From: Gerris lacustris
Taxonomy: Eukaryota > Arthropoda > Insecta > Hemiptera > Gerridae
Length of the DNA: 64,000 nt
Direction: 5' to 3'
Assembly: GCA_951217055.1 (NCBI GenBank)
Contig: OX578280.1
Coordinates: forward strand, 35,167,628-35,231,627
The translations under genes and the position numbers were made by a program. Positions 32,467 to 45,629 of this stretch are shown in pieces. The notes under the pieces are model-generated. The model was not told the origin of the DNA and did not search any database. It saw only the letters and a program-made list of their open reading frames with translations. Every line of letters starts with the position of its first letter. Position 1 is the first letter of the stretch.

Positions 32467-35400
32467 ATGGCTGCTTTGCTGAAGTTGCCATTCCGATTTC
32501 AGAAACTTTCGTCAGGTACATCTTTTTAAATTTTGTTGATCAAATTAAAAAAAAGTATCTTGTCGAAGGTTAGATATCTATTGATTTATATTTATTTTGG
32601 TAAAAGTGAATTGTACGGTGCTGTTTAGAGAAACGAAGTACAAAATTTATTATATTGACCTAGAATTTTCGACGGCCGCTCCGAACCGCTTCGCGGTGCT
32701 CCGCTGATTTTCTGAAGAAAAACAACCCTGCTTCATGTCAACCAGGTAGAGGTCCAAATAGAAGTACATCATTCGATGGGACCGTACAATTTACTTTAGC
32801 CTTTATTTTTGTTACATCATTCTTGAAGTTAAAATAAAATATTACGACCTACTATTGATGACCCAGTCAATGTAGACATGAATGTTATTTATTTTAAATT
32901 AGGCTTGATAAAGGCTAAATTATTTTCTTTTATTTTAATGGTCAGAATATATTTTAGAATACTGATTCTGTTTATCAATCACTGTCAATCACTTAGTTTA
33001 ATGCTACTGTGTTAGAAAACAACTGGCACAAACCTGAAATTGAGCCGTAGCAGTATAGTAAAGATGGGTTCACAGTTATAGCGGATCTCTGGCTTTATAG
33101 ATAAAAATATATTCTTGAAGCTGTGGAGACGTACTCGCTGATTTCTCCCCTGCTTTTCAGTCAGGTTATAATCAAAACCAAGCTGATTTGTTTGTTTATC
33201 TACTGTTCTGACGGAATAATTTCTGCTGTTGAACGTTTTCATGTGATTTAACAAACTTTTTAAACAGTTCAATTTTTGCTGTTGTTCGCAGTTATTCCTT
33301 TATTAAATTATTCTATGCATCAAACATAATTTCAATGCAAGTAAATGCATTGACAGTATTTAGTTTAAATCTTTCACTGATTTCTTTGATTATTTTTATT
33401 GATATCTTTAGAAGACATATTTAAAACACTTTCGTTTTTCTTTTAATGCAAGGGATAGAATAATATACCATTCTAACCAAGTTAAAAGAAAAACTAAAAC
33501 TAGAATAAAAAATAATTTTGCTTAAAAATATCGCAACGATTCTCTCCCAGTAGAAAATGAACAATACAATTATCATAGTAGTAGAAATATATATTTAAAA
33601 AATATTATTTAATAATATACAATATATTCTTAAAATGCAATAATTACTTTAAAAATTAAAAGAATGGGTTCAAAATAAAAAACAGAAACATAACAAATTA
33701 GAAGAGGACATAAAATGAAGGTTTCATACTGGTTTTAAAGCGGCTCTGCAATAAAGTTGGTTTGGAACCAACGTTTTACATATCTGCAGTAAAAAGGCCA
33801 TAGATGAATTCTTATGCCGATCTGCTAGCTGTGAACCCTCCTTCATAATTTGTCAAAGCATAGGTGTTTTCTTTAAAATATTACTCTTGTCTTATTGATT
33901 ACTCAGGTTCGTTTAGGGAAGTATTATCCTGTAAATGAATCTAGTATTTTTTTTTTTTCCATAAAAGGGAGTAATACTAAACCCTTGATGATTATTTAAG
34001 ACTCTACCCTGAGACAATTCTTTCTGTCCCTGTATATCTTGCTGTGCCGTGAAGATGACTTATAATAGCCTTTGTTTTGAGATGTTAAAAGAATCTTGAA
34101 AATAACTCTTATGTGGTCTTTATCGCACTTAATCTCATGCATTTGTGTATTTATACTGAAATTGTACATAAATGAAGCAAGATGAGTGATCTCTGGATCA
34201 GAAGGCAATATATATTATTATTTAAAATACATTATCATAAAATTTTAATATAAAATACCCTTATACATTCTATGATATTTTTTTTATTTTTCAGGGACTG
34301 ATTATTTTAATATTTCAAGAATGGTGTCTACAAATTTTAATGCCCTAACTTCTGATGCTAAAAAGTCCTTTATGGACTCCTTTGATACTGTCCTCGCAGA
34401 TTGTGATGGTAAGAATATAATTTATTTAAACTTGCTGTTACAATAGTATTATTGTATCAGATAGTAAATAATTAAGTGGCAGTCTTGAGATTAGTGTAGC
34501 CAAGTGGTTAGTGTACTCCCAACTCAAGCATGAAGAAAAGGTCTAACACACAACACACACTTTGGGAGTTGAAAAAAAGTAGCTGTCTCCCTCGAACCAA
34601 AGTCCTTACTATCAAATCTGGTTTCAATTAGCTCTGAGGTGTTATATATTTCTTACTAATTACTGGGACTGTAGCTGTGGGAAATAGCTGGTTGCAATAT
34701 ATGATTAATCACTTAAGACCAGTCAAACTTTTAGCTATTTCATGGTTCTTTTTATGATAATATCTCTGTTGATTATAACATTTAATGATTAAAGGAGTTC
34801 TTTGGATTGGTGGAGGAGCCATTAATGGAGCTCAAGATGTCATGAATACTTTCAAAGCTAATGGAAAGAAGATTTATTATGTCACCAATAACAGTACTTC
34901 TACAAGGATAGACTTTGTTGACAAATGTAAAAGGCTTGGATTCAATGCAGATGAAGCAAGTATTAAACATTTATTAAAATGTAGTTTTTTCCCCCATTTA
35001 AATGGAAAAACATGTATTGAAGCACTCTGCTTTTTTTAGGGTTTTGTTGGTAAAACCAAAAGGAAGAAACCCTTATAGTTTTGTTCCTGTGTCAGTCTGT
35101 CACTCTGTACATTACCAATAACTTTTGAATTAAAAGAGATAAAAACATGAAACTTTGCAGTATTGGAGATCTTTTTGACGTGCACACAGGAAAAATATAG
35201 GGAACTCAAAATTATCAGCTATTCAAAACCAATATCGCGGATAATTTATGTCACAAAATTTTTATTTTTTTTAATTTTGAATGGGGTATCAAATAAAAAG
35301 TTTTGAAAAGTCTATTACAAAAAAAAAAAAACGCAACATGAAGCCTTTTTAAGCCCTTTTACTTGCTCAAGCCTTCTTAGGGCATTCTTATAATGCTTCA

Positions 35401-35919
35401 AACATTGATGATGACACAGTGAAAAGAGGGTTACACGTGTACACCCATAGGAGTTATGCAGGCTCAACATGTCGACCCCTTACACTTTTAGTAGTACACC
35501 CTCATATTTAAACTAACAAAAAAAAAATATCCTAAATTTATTAATAGCTATAACACAAGGGTACACTAGGTTATTAAAAAAATGTTCTCAACATTTTAAC
35601 TACATTATCTCTAAAAACGCCTAATTTAAGATATGTTACACCATTGATATTAAATTGAATTTTAATTTGATTTTTATTAGCTATTTAAAATTAAGGTCAT
35701 TCAATTTATTTATATTTTCATTTTTAACATCTAATTTTACGATATGTACATTTATTTTTCCTAGAATGATATCATATCTACAGCTTGGTTAACTGGCCAA
35801 TATTTAAAAAGTAAAAACTTCAATAAGAAAGTTTATTTGGTTGGTCCAAAATCTGTTCAGAAGGAATTGGCTGATGTTGGAATAGATTCCTTTGGTGTTG
35901 GTGTAAGTGTCACTACAAC

Positions 35920-35950
<31 letters not shown>

Positions 35951-38900
35951 TTATTCTATGCTGTTAGCATTTATTTTTCAATATTAGAAACATGACGTTT
36001 ATTTTGCTTGTTTTATTTATATTTTCAGCCAGACACTGTGGAAGGCAGTAAAAATACTCTAGCTGATATTGACGTAAGCAGATTAAAAGAGGGAGTAGGC
36101 GCTGTTGTTGTTGGGTATGATGTGCATTTCTCTCTGATTAAAATGATCAAAGCCTGTACCTACCTTAATGATCCTGAATGTGCTTTCATTGCCACCAATA
36201 CTGATGAAAGATTCCCCAACAAAAAGAAACTGGTTTGGCCAGGTCTGTGTAATTAATTTATATTCAATTAAGTAAGGCCATAAATGATAGTAAGTGTAAA
36301 ATGTTTGTACGAACAGTTTCACATCTCAACTAAATTTTAATTTTCCAAGAAATTATTAAAAAATTGATAATGTTATTTTATTGATTTAAATCTCAAAGTA
36401 GAAAATAAGGTTTATGCTCTTATAAACTTTTATTTAATAATTGATAGACACAAACTATTCTTTAATTTTTTATAGTACATAATTATAATCTATGCATATG
36501 TTAACATGTTGACAATGAACAACGTTTGGGGAAATGTTGCTGGTCGGGTCAGTGGGAGCACCATGTTCCGGGAACGTGCTCTCCCAACAACACTTGTACT
36601 TATTTTCTAATACCCAGGCTCATTGTTCAGATTCTATTTAACCAGTTAGCCCTGTAGAGCACATCTGTATGGTTCTGTACTTATTTTCTGCTCTCTCCTA
36701 TTTGCGTTATTTATAGTTGATTTTTTGGTTTACTCCCCTGGCACTGTGATGTCAAGCAAATGTTTGTCTGTCATGAACCTGTCAACGCAAAACTCAAAAA
36801 TTAGTTAAAACAAGAAATTCCTTTTCTGAAAACTATTTTTATGTAGAATTTTGTGAGTTCTTGATTAACTTGCATTTTCTTGGTATATTTCAGCCTTCTA
36901 GGTGGTCATAATGTGTGTTGACTATTGCACCTTTGTTCATGAGGTTTGGAAATGATGTTGATTTATTTTTATAGAAGCTTTGAGATTGCCATTTAAGCTG
37001 AAAATACTGCTTAGACAATTTATAATGCTATATTAACATTTTAAAGAACTGAATATAATTTTATCATTCCACAAGTTGTTCCACATTAACTTCTTATTTA
37101 ATTGTTTAAATAAGTTGAAAGGGAAATATCTGGGATTTTGAAGTGTTCAGAACTACCTGAAATCCTCCTTGATATGCTAATGCTTGTTTAGCAATTAGAA
37201 ATAATTTTACAGCCCAAATGTTTTTGTAAGATATAACACCTTATAGAATATGTATTATTCTTTATACTCACACTAATTATGTGACTAGTTCAACAATTTC
37301 AAAAGGTATATTATTTCATTAATGTACTAAATCTGTTATTTTTAGGCACTGGTACATTTGTTGCGGCAATTGAAACGGCAGCTCTAAGGAAACCTTTGAT
37401 TTTAGGAAAACCTTCCACGTATATAGTAGATAACATTCTTAAGAGTCAGGGACTTGATCCTAAAAGGACACTTATGATTGGAGACAGGTATTTATTTTTT
37501 AAATACTAAATTTAAATTGAAACTACTATATTTAGAAGTTCGGCGTTCTAAATCTAAAGACATAGACTTTTGTGGGTCTATTGAACAAACCCAGCTATTA
37601 TAATTACCCAATATTAAGTTAATGCAGGACGGGAGAGGGATTGACCTGACTAACCCTTTTGGCTACACCAATTCCTAGTGGCATCAATTGTCTGAGATTA
37701 TTAAAGAGCTTTCCCTAGTAGCAAAAACTACAACAATCTATGTGTATAACATTTAAATTTTGTCTGCACATAGATTAGAATTTCAAAATTTGTTGCCAAT
37801 TTTTAATTTTATCCATTAAAGCACCAAAACTACCCTTAACTATTTTAATTTCTTTTATACCTTGTACACATAAAGAAAAATTCAATTTTGAGATTTTATT
37901 GGATTTTCACATTTTGAGATTCCTTGAGTCCAAAAATGACCGTCCAAACCTGTGGGGGCTAAACTACTGGCCTGATTTTGATGAAGTTTGGATACAGGTT
38001 CAAAAAAATCATACCCTTAGGTGAAATGGAGAAATGAATTTTAGCTCCAAATATGGGTGCGATACGACCAAAATACTCTGAAAGAAACAAATTAATTATG
38101 TCAATTTCTGCCCATAAACATATCCATGTTAAAATTATTTATCAAAAATGATGCCGACAATTTTGATTAAAATTTTGTCTATTTAAATAAAAATGTAAAG
38201 CTCTTGAAGCCTAGATTGAAAATATTGTTTTTATTCAAACTTGATAATGTTTGCCTGTAATTATGAGATGTGCGATTGACAGAGTATTATAGTCTTGATA
38301 ACTCAATGAATGATGTATATTGAAGTCTCTATTAGTTTTTATGAAGGATTTGTAAACGGAACTATTTAAGGATTCCATTTAGAGTTGTATCTTACATGAT
38401 AATCCAATATGTTTGCACTTCAGAAACTTAGCCACTGATTCCTAGCATGAGCCCTGCGCTGGGTGAAAGCTGAAAATGGGGGTGATCTTCACTCAAACAA
38501 TCCATCAATACATGTAAAAAGCCTATAGTCCATCTCTTCTACACTCATCTTACTATTAGAGTTTAATGTGACAGTGTGGGAAAATCGAATGAATGGAGAG
38601 GGGACCCAACAAGATTTTGTGGTTTTGGAATTTAGAAGGTCTGGCCAACAAGGCAAACAAAAACCCCCCTCACATAGTTTGGCCAATCTTAGCTGTCAAA
38701 GTAACTTCTAATTTTGAGATGAGTAAAGTAATGACTTTTTGCTGTTGTATAATAATTGGAGACTGTAGATATAGTGAAAGTAAAAGCAGGTCATGAAAGG
38801 GCTTTCAGAACTGTGGAAAATATGGTGTAATAGTAGTGTAGGTCAAAAATAGTAGTGTTTATATTGAGGAGGGGAGTTCATTGAAGGTAATAACTAGGGC

Positions 38901-40173
38901 TTGGATTTGAGCATATTTGCATATTTTTTTCCTGAATAGTGCACATTGAAAGAAGCCTTTTGGTGGTATTTTCACCTCTCTGGGACCAACAGAATTTAAA
39001 TTTATCGAGCATATAAATGCATATAACTCCTGTTTTCAGAAAAGCATATAAATGCATATTCTTGTGGTTTTTCGCCTAAATAGTTTGTTTTTATTCAAAT
39101 CCCCCCCCCCCCTCCTCATTCGGGCCCTGACCACCACGAATCCTCGGGCTGCTTTTAAAATTAAGGACTTGATGTTTGACTTTCATCAAGGACTATGATG
39201 AGACTAAGATGAGCGTCATTTCTGAGGTTATCCTAATGTTGGAATCTCGAGGGTTGGAGTTGTTTGAAGTGGTCGCTACATTTAACGGAGTCATCGAAAA
39301 AGGCAACTTGTGGCCCGGAGAGACTGGAAAAACCGTGAAAAAAAGTTGGAGTTCGAGCTGGCTAAACTAAAAATCCCAGTTGGAGAAGATGCAGCGTGGC
39401 GAGTCTGCAATGTCAGAGGATTTTCCAAACTACTCTGCACAAGATGCAGCATCAGTTAAGTATTTACCTCTCGTGTCAATTAATCACTTAAAAGTGAAAA
39501 TATAGAAAGAATCTTGATTCACAGACCAATGCCAATCTACTTCATTAACTCGCTTAATACTGAACATTTTGTAAATAAACTTTTAAATTGTAACTTTTAA
39601 ATAAAACTTCTCATACATATACTTAAAACTTAAGGATATAGCAGTGTATCATACATACAATTTAAATATTGTTTCTATATAAAGATAAGTTGTAGATTTT
39701 TTCGTTTCATGTCTTCTCTATAGTTTTAAACAGTGTTTTTCAAACATATTCTGCATATTTAACAGCATATAATGGGTTTTTTCGAGCATATCTATCGAGC
39801 ATATAATTGGTTTTTCGAGCATAAAACATATGGTTTTCGAGCATATCTGGAGATTTTATCGAGCATACCGATCCGAGCCCTAGTAATAACATTTAATATT
39901 GTAAAATTCACTTACTTAAATGGATTATTCATTTTCTTAATTTTTTTTTTAACATTTTGATTTTGTTTCTTGCTACGAATAAAAATATTGTTTGGTTTTC
40001 ACAGATGTAACACAGACATTTACTTTGGTACTAGAACCGGAATGCTAACTCTTCTAGTTCTTACTGGAGTGACTTCTTTACTTGATTTGGAAACGTTTTC
40101 CCAAAACAATGAACATCATTTAATTCCAACATACTACACCGACTCAATTGCTGATTTACTTCCGCTTTTATAA
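32467..40173 (+). CDS. HAD-superfamily phosphatase, PGP/4-nitrophenylphosphatase-like (tandem copy A)
   Basis: Class IIA (C2-cap) HAD phosphatases of this group hydrolyse small phosphoesters such as phosphoglycolate, glycerol-3-phosphate or pyridoxal phosphate; the substrate here is unknown. Exons: 32467-32515, 34295-34408, 34795-34955, 35765-35902, 36029-36242, 37346-37487 and 40005-40173. Total 987 nt, 328 aa. Motif I is DCDGVLW (Asp52 nucleophile, Asp54), motif II VTNNST, motif III Lys247 in GKPS, and motif IV IGDRCNTD (Asp272, Asp277). The intron after 34955 has a GC donor (GCAAGT) and CTAG acceptor; a GT donor two bases later would put a stop in frame. Exon 1 encodes MAALLKLPFRFQKLSS, basic and free of acidic residues, like a mitochondrial presequence. 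A second possible start is Met26 in exon 2, giving 303 aa. The exon-1 ATG directly follows a pyrimidine-rich TTTTTAG, so a 5'-UTR intron may end there. Gene B is a paralogue with the same introns. Confidence 0.93.
32516..34294. other. Intron 1 of phosphatase gene A
   Basis: No exon supported. A short GC-rich patch at 32670-32705 and a palindromic stretch near 33430-33500 are repeat debris. Confidence 0.4.
34480..34690 (+). repeat. Probable tRNA-derived SINE in gene A intron 2
   Basis: TGTAGCCAAGTGGTTAGTG (34495-34513) is an excellent A-box/D-arm match. A weak B-box-like AGGTCTAACAC follows at the spacing expected for a tRNA. The remainder is an unrelated tail. Confidence 0.45.
35036..35340 (+). 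repeat. Dispersed-repeat debris in the GC-AG intron of gene A
   Basis: Begins AGGGTTTTGTTGGTAAAACC with a short self-complementary start and a CTGTCAGTCTGTCACTCTGT-like run, then poly-A at 35320-35333. Resembles common insect non-autonomous repeats but could not be assigned. Confidence 0.3.
36243..37345. other. Intron 5 of phosphatase gene A, nothing recognised
   Basis: AT-rich; no exon or structured transposon supported. Confidence 0.45.
37540..37715 (-). repeat. SINE-like repeat in gene A intron 6
   Basis: Minus strand reads GTGTAGCCAAAAGGGTTAGT then CAGGTCAATCCC: A-box-like and B-box-like words set closer together than in a tRNA, as if the anticodon arm were lost. Confidence 0.4.
38895..39882 (+). 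mobile_element. hAT-type element with 8-bp target duplication and CGAGCATA repeats
   Basis: GTAATAAC at 38887-38894 and 39883-39890 flanks ends TAGGGCTTGGATTTGAGCAT and ATGCTCGGATC-type complement. Broken reading frames between 39170 and 39480 include SRGLELFEVVATFNGVIEK and DFPNYSAQDAASVKYLPLVS; the latter resembles the C-terminal region of hAT transposases. GAGCATA words are repeated near both ends. 988 bp, inactive, in gene A intron 6. Confidence 0.8.
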
Positions 40174-40443
40174 TAATTGATTATTAAGTTTTAACTTATT
40201 TGAAGCTGTTACAATATCTAGTTATTTCAGTTAAATTATTTTATTTTTATTTTTTATTGTTTTAAGACAGTTGAGGATATTATTATTTTTTTTTTTATTA
40301 ATAATTGATTTTTGATGTTTGTTGATAATATATATTTTTATTTATGGAACATTATATTTATTACTTTCTTAATTTTTGTTTTTAATCATTTGGGTTTGAG
40401 TGCTAGTCTTTTTTTTTCAATGGTATCCCATGGATTTTGGTCC

Positions 40444-40812
40444 CTTAGTGGCTGGTTAAGGCTCTACCTTCCTTTGAGGTTAGAAAAAACAGTAAAATTA
40501 AAATTTTATTGGTTCTAAGCTGGATATCAAAAATCTAAGTACAGGCTTCAATCCCAATTTTAATTCTGCACAATTTGAGCCATATTTCAAGTTCCTATGA
40601 TAAATAGTACAGGTGCCATTTCAATTCAACGAAATAGTTGTAGTATTTATTGTAGTAGGGAGTTGAAATAGGGCTCAAATTGTGCAGAATTAAAATTAGG
40701 AATGAAACCTGTACTTAGATTTTTGATATCTTGCTTAGAACCAATACAATTTTAATTTTAATGATTTTGCTAACCTCAAAGGGCGGTAGAGCCTTAAGAG
40801 GGCTTCCACTGT
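40444..40812. repeat. Hairpin MITE just downstream of gene A
   Basis: Arms starting GGCTGGTTAAGGCTCTACC and ending GGTAGAGCCTTAAGAGGG fold over nearly the whole 369 bp. Inner arms contain AAATTGTGCAGAATTAAAAT and its complement. It begins about 270 bp after the stop of gene A and may be in its 3' UTR. Confidence 0.75.
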
Positions 40813-42079
40813 ATATGTATTTATAAATTTCATATTTACGAGTATTTTTTAAAAATAAAATCAATAAGACCTATCAACAGACAGATTCTGCTAATTCTGT
40901 GACAATAGAAGCAAATGGTTTTTATTTATATGATCTACTTGATATTAATAAAGTAATCATTTTTTCAATCATTAAATACAATTATAATTTAACAAATAAT
41001 TTCAATTCTTTATACATTACATGGGTTATAAAAACTATTTTATGGTAAAGACTAATCTAGATTTAATATAGGTGATAAAAAAATAAAAGTTGAGTCCTCA
41101 TTTTCTAGATAGTGTTTCAAGAATGACCAAAATGATTTTTAGGCTTTCCTAAACAAGATTTGAGCCTTTGCAGTTTTCTCAATTCTATCACTAATATCAT
41201 GTTATCCACCGAATTAACTGTTTTCTTTCCCTTAGGTCTCTCACCTATCCATGATGATTCTTTGAGTTAGTCTTTTTCCCACTACTTTCATGATTAAACC
41301 ATCAGAGTTTAACTTATTGAGTGCTCAAAAGACCAAAGTTTAATATGGTGTTCATGATAGAAGTTGGATATCTAGTCCAAGTCTCATTGTGTTGATTCTT
41401 ACTTAATCACTCTTGGTCCTAACTAGATAGGTACATACTGTTGATATAGGTTGTGCTAAATCTATATTAGTTAATATCCTCTTTTTACTTCCTTGATCTC
41501 TTTACTCTTTCAGAAGTTCAATTTTATTATAAATTTAAAAAATAATGCTCTCTATTAGTTGTTCATTTCCTACAATGGTTGGACCCAATTACAGGAATCT
41601 CTTAGGAGTAACTAGTTGTTTGGGCTTTTATTCATCAGTTTACAAATTATTTACATTTAGCATTAACTATGTGGCCTTGCCAAGGATAAAAAAAAGAAGA
41701 AAATCAGTCAACATTCTGTGATTTGCATTTGATAATTTTTTTGTGTCTTTAATGACAAATTAGTTAGTAAATATATTTGTTTTTCCAGTGTTCTTTAATG
41801 TTTGTCATAGTTTTAAAATTTTATGAAAATTGAAGTTAATTCTTGTTTGATTTTTGTATAATTTATTATTTCATTTACTTTTTTATAAGAAATATATATT
41901 TTTTAAAATATTGAAATTAAATTGCTTACTTTTATTTCATATGTTAACAGTTTAATTCCAAATTATTATTTTTTCTTTTATAGTTTTTAGTATTATGTTC
42001 ATCAGATATCTTGAAGAGATGTATATGAAACTTAAGTTTTTGGCTAATCTGCAGTTATCAAGATATAGTCTACTAGTTA
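40813..42079. other. Intergenic between the phosphatase genes, nothing recognised
   Basis: AT-rich. AATAAA at 40855-40860 is a possible poly(A) signal for gene A. Confidence 0.4.
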
Positions 42080-42270
42080 TAGTCGAGAATCACTTGGCAG
42101 CACAATTTCCCATGATTTATACACTTAAGATATATCCCTTTGTCAAGACAGATCATTTGTAAGATTTATACATTTGAAAGATTATATCTATATAAATAAT
42201 TAATACATTTTAGAGATGATATCCCTTTGTCTGAACGGTACATTTGAGTGAGCCCCCCCCCCCCAATTTT
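42080..42270 (+). repeat. Dispersed repeat, copy 1
   Basis: Shares an ordered series of words (GGCAGCACAATTT, TGATTTA.ACACTT, ATATCCCTTTGTC, GAGTGAG.CCCC) with 63595-63770. A poly-C tract at about 42246-42258 closes it. Confidence 0.5.
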
Positions 42271-42755
42271 CTAACCTGAAGGTTGCTTGATAACTGCAGC
42301 TTTACCAAGTTTTCTAACCAATTATTTTTTAATGATTAATTACTTATCTATATATGATTTATGCTGGAGTAAGTTTTATTGTTAATAAGTTAGATTATTA
42401 CTTTGATGTTTGTACAAAATTACATACAGAGTACTTAGACATTTTCTATGGATTGTCAAGTGTCTTGAATCTTTAAGTTATGAGATTTTGTATGGCATGG
42501 ATCAGGGTGGCATGTGGCTATTTTAGTGCATTGTTTATGATTTGTTGTTCAATTTTATTTTGTCTTGAGAAAAAAAAAAAATGTTGAAGCAACATCTTAG
42601 TTTACAAACAACTGTTGTAACATACTTTAGTTGCTGCTGAGTAAAAACAACACCTTGCTTTGTGTTTTAATAACTTGGGTAAAAACAACACCTTGTGTTG
42701 TTTTTACCCAAGTTATTGTTATTCAGTGCCTATAAGTTTTCTGTGTCAGCTAGAA

Positions 42756-43642
42756 TCAGCGATTCTCAACCTTTGGGTCATGACCCGAAAATGGGTTGTG
42801 GTTTGGGTCATGAAGGAATTAGAAGAAAATAACTTAAAAATTAATTGTTTTTCATTAATCTGTTGTAGTATTACAATAGAAAGAGTAAAACTATCAAGAA
42901 TTAGAGTGGAAATTAAATTATTAACTGATAAAATTTTGGAATTAAATTTAAAAGAAAATCCTAATGATCTGCCCAAGTTTTGTTTACAAGTTTAAAATGA
43001 ATATCCTAAGTGAAAAAGCAACTAAATTATTACTTCCATTCTCAACAACTTATATGGCTGAAAGTGGTTTTTCAACCATAATTGTTACAAAAACTAAATT
43101 TAGAAATCGACTCAACGTAAGTTCAATTATGAGAGTATCTTTAACAATTCTTTTAAGCTGGAATTAATAACTTAATGGAAATAAGCAACAGCAAGAAAGC
43201 CATTAACAATCACAGCCATTATAAAAGGACTTAATAAATATAAATGGTTTGATTTTAATAAATATAATTCAAATTAATTTGATTATCATTATATTTAAAA
43301 TTATGTTTTGAGTTGTATCAATTTTGAGGATATATTAATTTTATTTGAAAATGACATAATAAATTTAAATAATCCTGATATTAATGTTTTCCAAGTACAA
43401 ATATTAAAGCAAAATATATTTTTCTTGAAATTGAATGACAATTGATATCTACACCTGTTATTGCATTTATTACTGAACCTAGTACATTCACCTATTACTG
43501 AAGTGTGACTCAGAAAAAATATTTTTACAGAAAACTTGAAGTTATACTAAACCGACAAAACATACTTGGGTAAGCATTGGGCTGCGGAATGATTTCAAAC
43601 AAATTTGTTGGGTCCCGGGTCAAAAAGGTTGAGAAACGCTGA
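42756..43642 (+). mobile_element. hAT-type element with transposase C-terminal fragment
   Basis: Ends TCAGCGATTCTCAACCTTTG and CAAAAAGGTTGAGAAACGCTGA are inverted repeats, flanked by GCTAGAA at 42749-42755 and 43643-43649. Inside, 43009-43165 encodes LLLPFSTTYMAESGFSTIIV then TKTKFRNRLNVSS, matching the hAT dimerisation region of ZBED5-like transposases. An upstream fragment ends at 42994, so the frame is broken. 887 bp, inactive. Confidence 0.8.
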
Positions 43643-44449
43643 GCTAGAAGACATAATTATTTTAAGTTTGTCTACATTGGTCAAAAGACTTCAAACAATG
43701 CTCCCAAACCATTCTGAGTTAGCTTAATCAGAGTAAATGGCCTTGGCCTATGTATTTGTCTTTTATGTTAATTTAAATATTTACTTAATACCTGTAAAAA
43801 GATAAAGGCAATGATAGTCTCCCCATAAATAATTTATTTCTAATACTTATTACCCAGTTTTAGTCTCCTGAATAATCATAAGGTATATACTTTTTTGCTA
43901 ATATCTGACAAGCCTGAAAGAATGATAATACCTATTTAAAGATCACCTATTTTACCACTAAAACTTATTTAAAAATCAGGATAACAGAGCAAATTAGTGA
44001 AGAATTATGACTTTGTCCCTGAAGAGGGAAATAATAGTGAGAGCTTATCAGTTTTCTTTCTAATTTTGTCCACAACTTATAGACCTTTTGCTCTTCTCTG
44101 CAGTCCACTGCTCTTGAGTATGTATTTTACTATTATTATACAGTTTATAAGTTATACATATATGGTTTTAACAGTGTAGGTTTATGAATTAAAAAAAAAA
44201 AAAAAAACTAACGGCCTGTGTGATGATGCTACATTAACATTCTTCGATATTCCAAGTATAAAATATGTAAAAAAAAAAAAATAAAGTGTCAAAACATGGC
44301 GGCTCATTCTGTGAAGCTTGAAGAGCTTTCTTTCTTGGCTCTGGAACCATGTTTCAGGTTTTTATAAAATAGTTATTTCCCCATCTTCCCTCATTCAAAA
44401 ATCAGCTCTCCAATCCCACTAAATGAACCATGTTTTGACAATAACGACA

Positions 44450-45420
44450 ATATCATCTGTACCAAAGAAGCTGTCGCAAAAGCCATCCTTCTATTTCAAT
44501 CAAATCCATATACAAATTTAGCAGTTTTCAGACATCTCTTATAGAGCATATTGGTGGAGCGGTGCATCAATTAGTTTGAAATAGATATACTATTTTCACT
44601 CACTCTCACGATAGCTAACACAGACCATGCCCAAACATTCCGCATTAGACCATGAATTATTAGCACTTTATTCTAAAATAAATACTTCCGCTACACGTTA
44701 GAAGACTGTAACTTCCTATGAATTACAGACCATAAGCCCTTAACATTCCCTTTCTTGCAAAATCGATACAAGACAAACCTTGACAAACCATACAGTTATC
44801 TTTTATAACACAGTCTTCAATTGAAAATTGACACTAACAAGGATGCCAAAACAAACGCAATAGCTGATACCCTGTCAAGAGTCAAACCCATTTTACAAAA
44901 ATGTATTGCGATGTGTCAACAGGCAGCCTTAGACCATTTGTACCAAAGTTTTTCAGGCATGTTATCTGTTCAGTGCTACATTACCTCGCCCATCCTGGAG
45001 GAAGAGCCACACTTGAAATCCGAAAAAGGTACATATGGCCCGAAATGGCTTCACAATCGTATGTAAAAACCTTCAATCAACATGCAGGTACGAAGTTATC
45101 TAATAGATTGTAACCGATCAAAGTTGAAATTTCCAATTTTCGTTATTTCCCTCTCTAGTTAATTTATTAGGATGAAATCTCAATAAGACAACAGCCTACC
45201 ATTCACAAGCCAATGGCATGGCAGAGCTCTGGCATCGCACCTTCAAAGACACACTTATGTGTAAAATCAAGTTGTGTGAAAGATGGCATCAAGAACTACC
45301 AGCAGTACTATTGGGTTTGCGAGCAGTCCTATAAACAGATTTTCTAACTCCTCCAGCTAAATTAGGCACATACCTCTGGACCCCTGGACAATTTTTCTGT
45401 CCAAAAAAAGGTAATTACTT
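44450..45420 (+). pseudogene. Gypsy-type LTR retrotransposon pol fragment
   Basis: Shifting frames encode, in order, SALDHELLALYSKI and TDHKPLTFPFLQNR (RNase H), NAIADTLSRVKPI, CDVSTGSLRPFVPKFFRH, HYLAHPGGRATLEIRKRYIW (integrase zinc region), and AYHSQANGMAELWHRTFKDT with LPAVLLGLRA (integrase core). No LTRs seen. Same family as, or close to, the fragment in eRF1 intron 6. Confidence 0.8.
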
Positions 45421-45629
45421 CTGAGTATGCTAAGAGACTTACACACACTCTAAATCCAATACCTAAATCCTGGCATTCACATACACCAAATTTTCACCAC
45501 ACATCTATCCGATGGAGCGTGTTTCTCCAAAATAATACAGTTAGTCATCCACTGGTCCTGAGGATGCCTTAAAGGAGATGAAATATAGCCAAAAATGAAT
45601 TGAATCTAGTTATTGATTATTATACATAA

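Noticed and set aside
33012..33272. 86-aa open frame in gene A intron 1 (minus strand)
   Set aside because: No recognisable domain, no splice or start context, AT-rich composition like the intron around it.
35036..35340. Helitron
   Set aside because: No TC start with a CTRR end and 3' hairpin could be defined.
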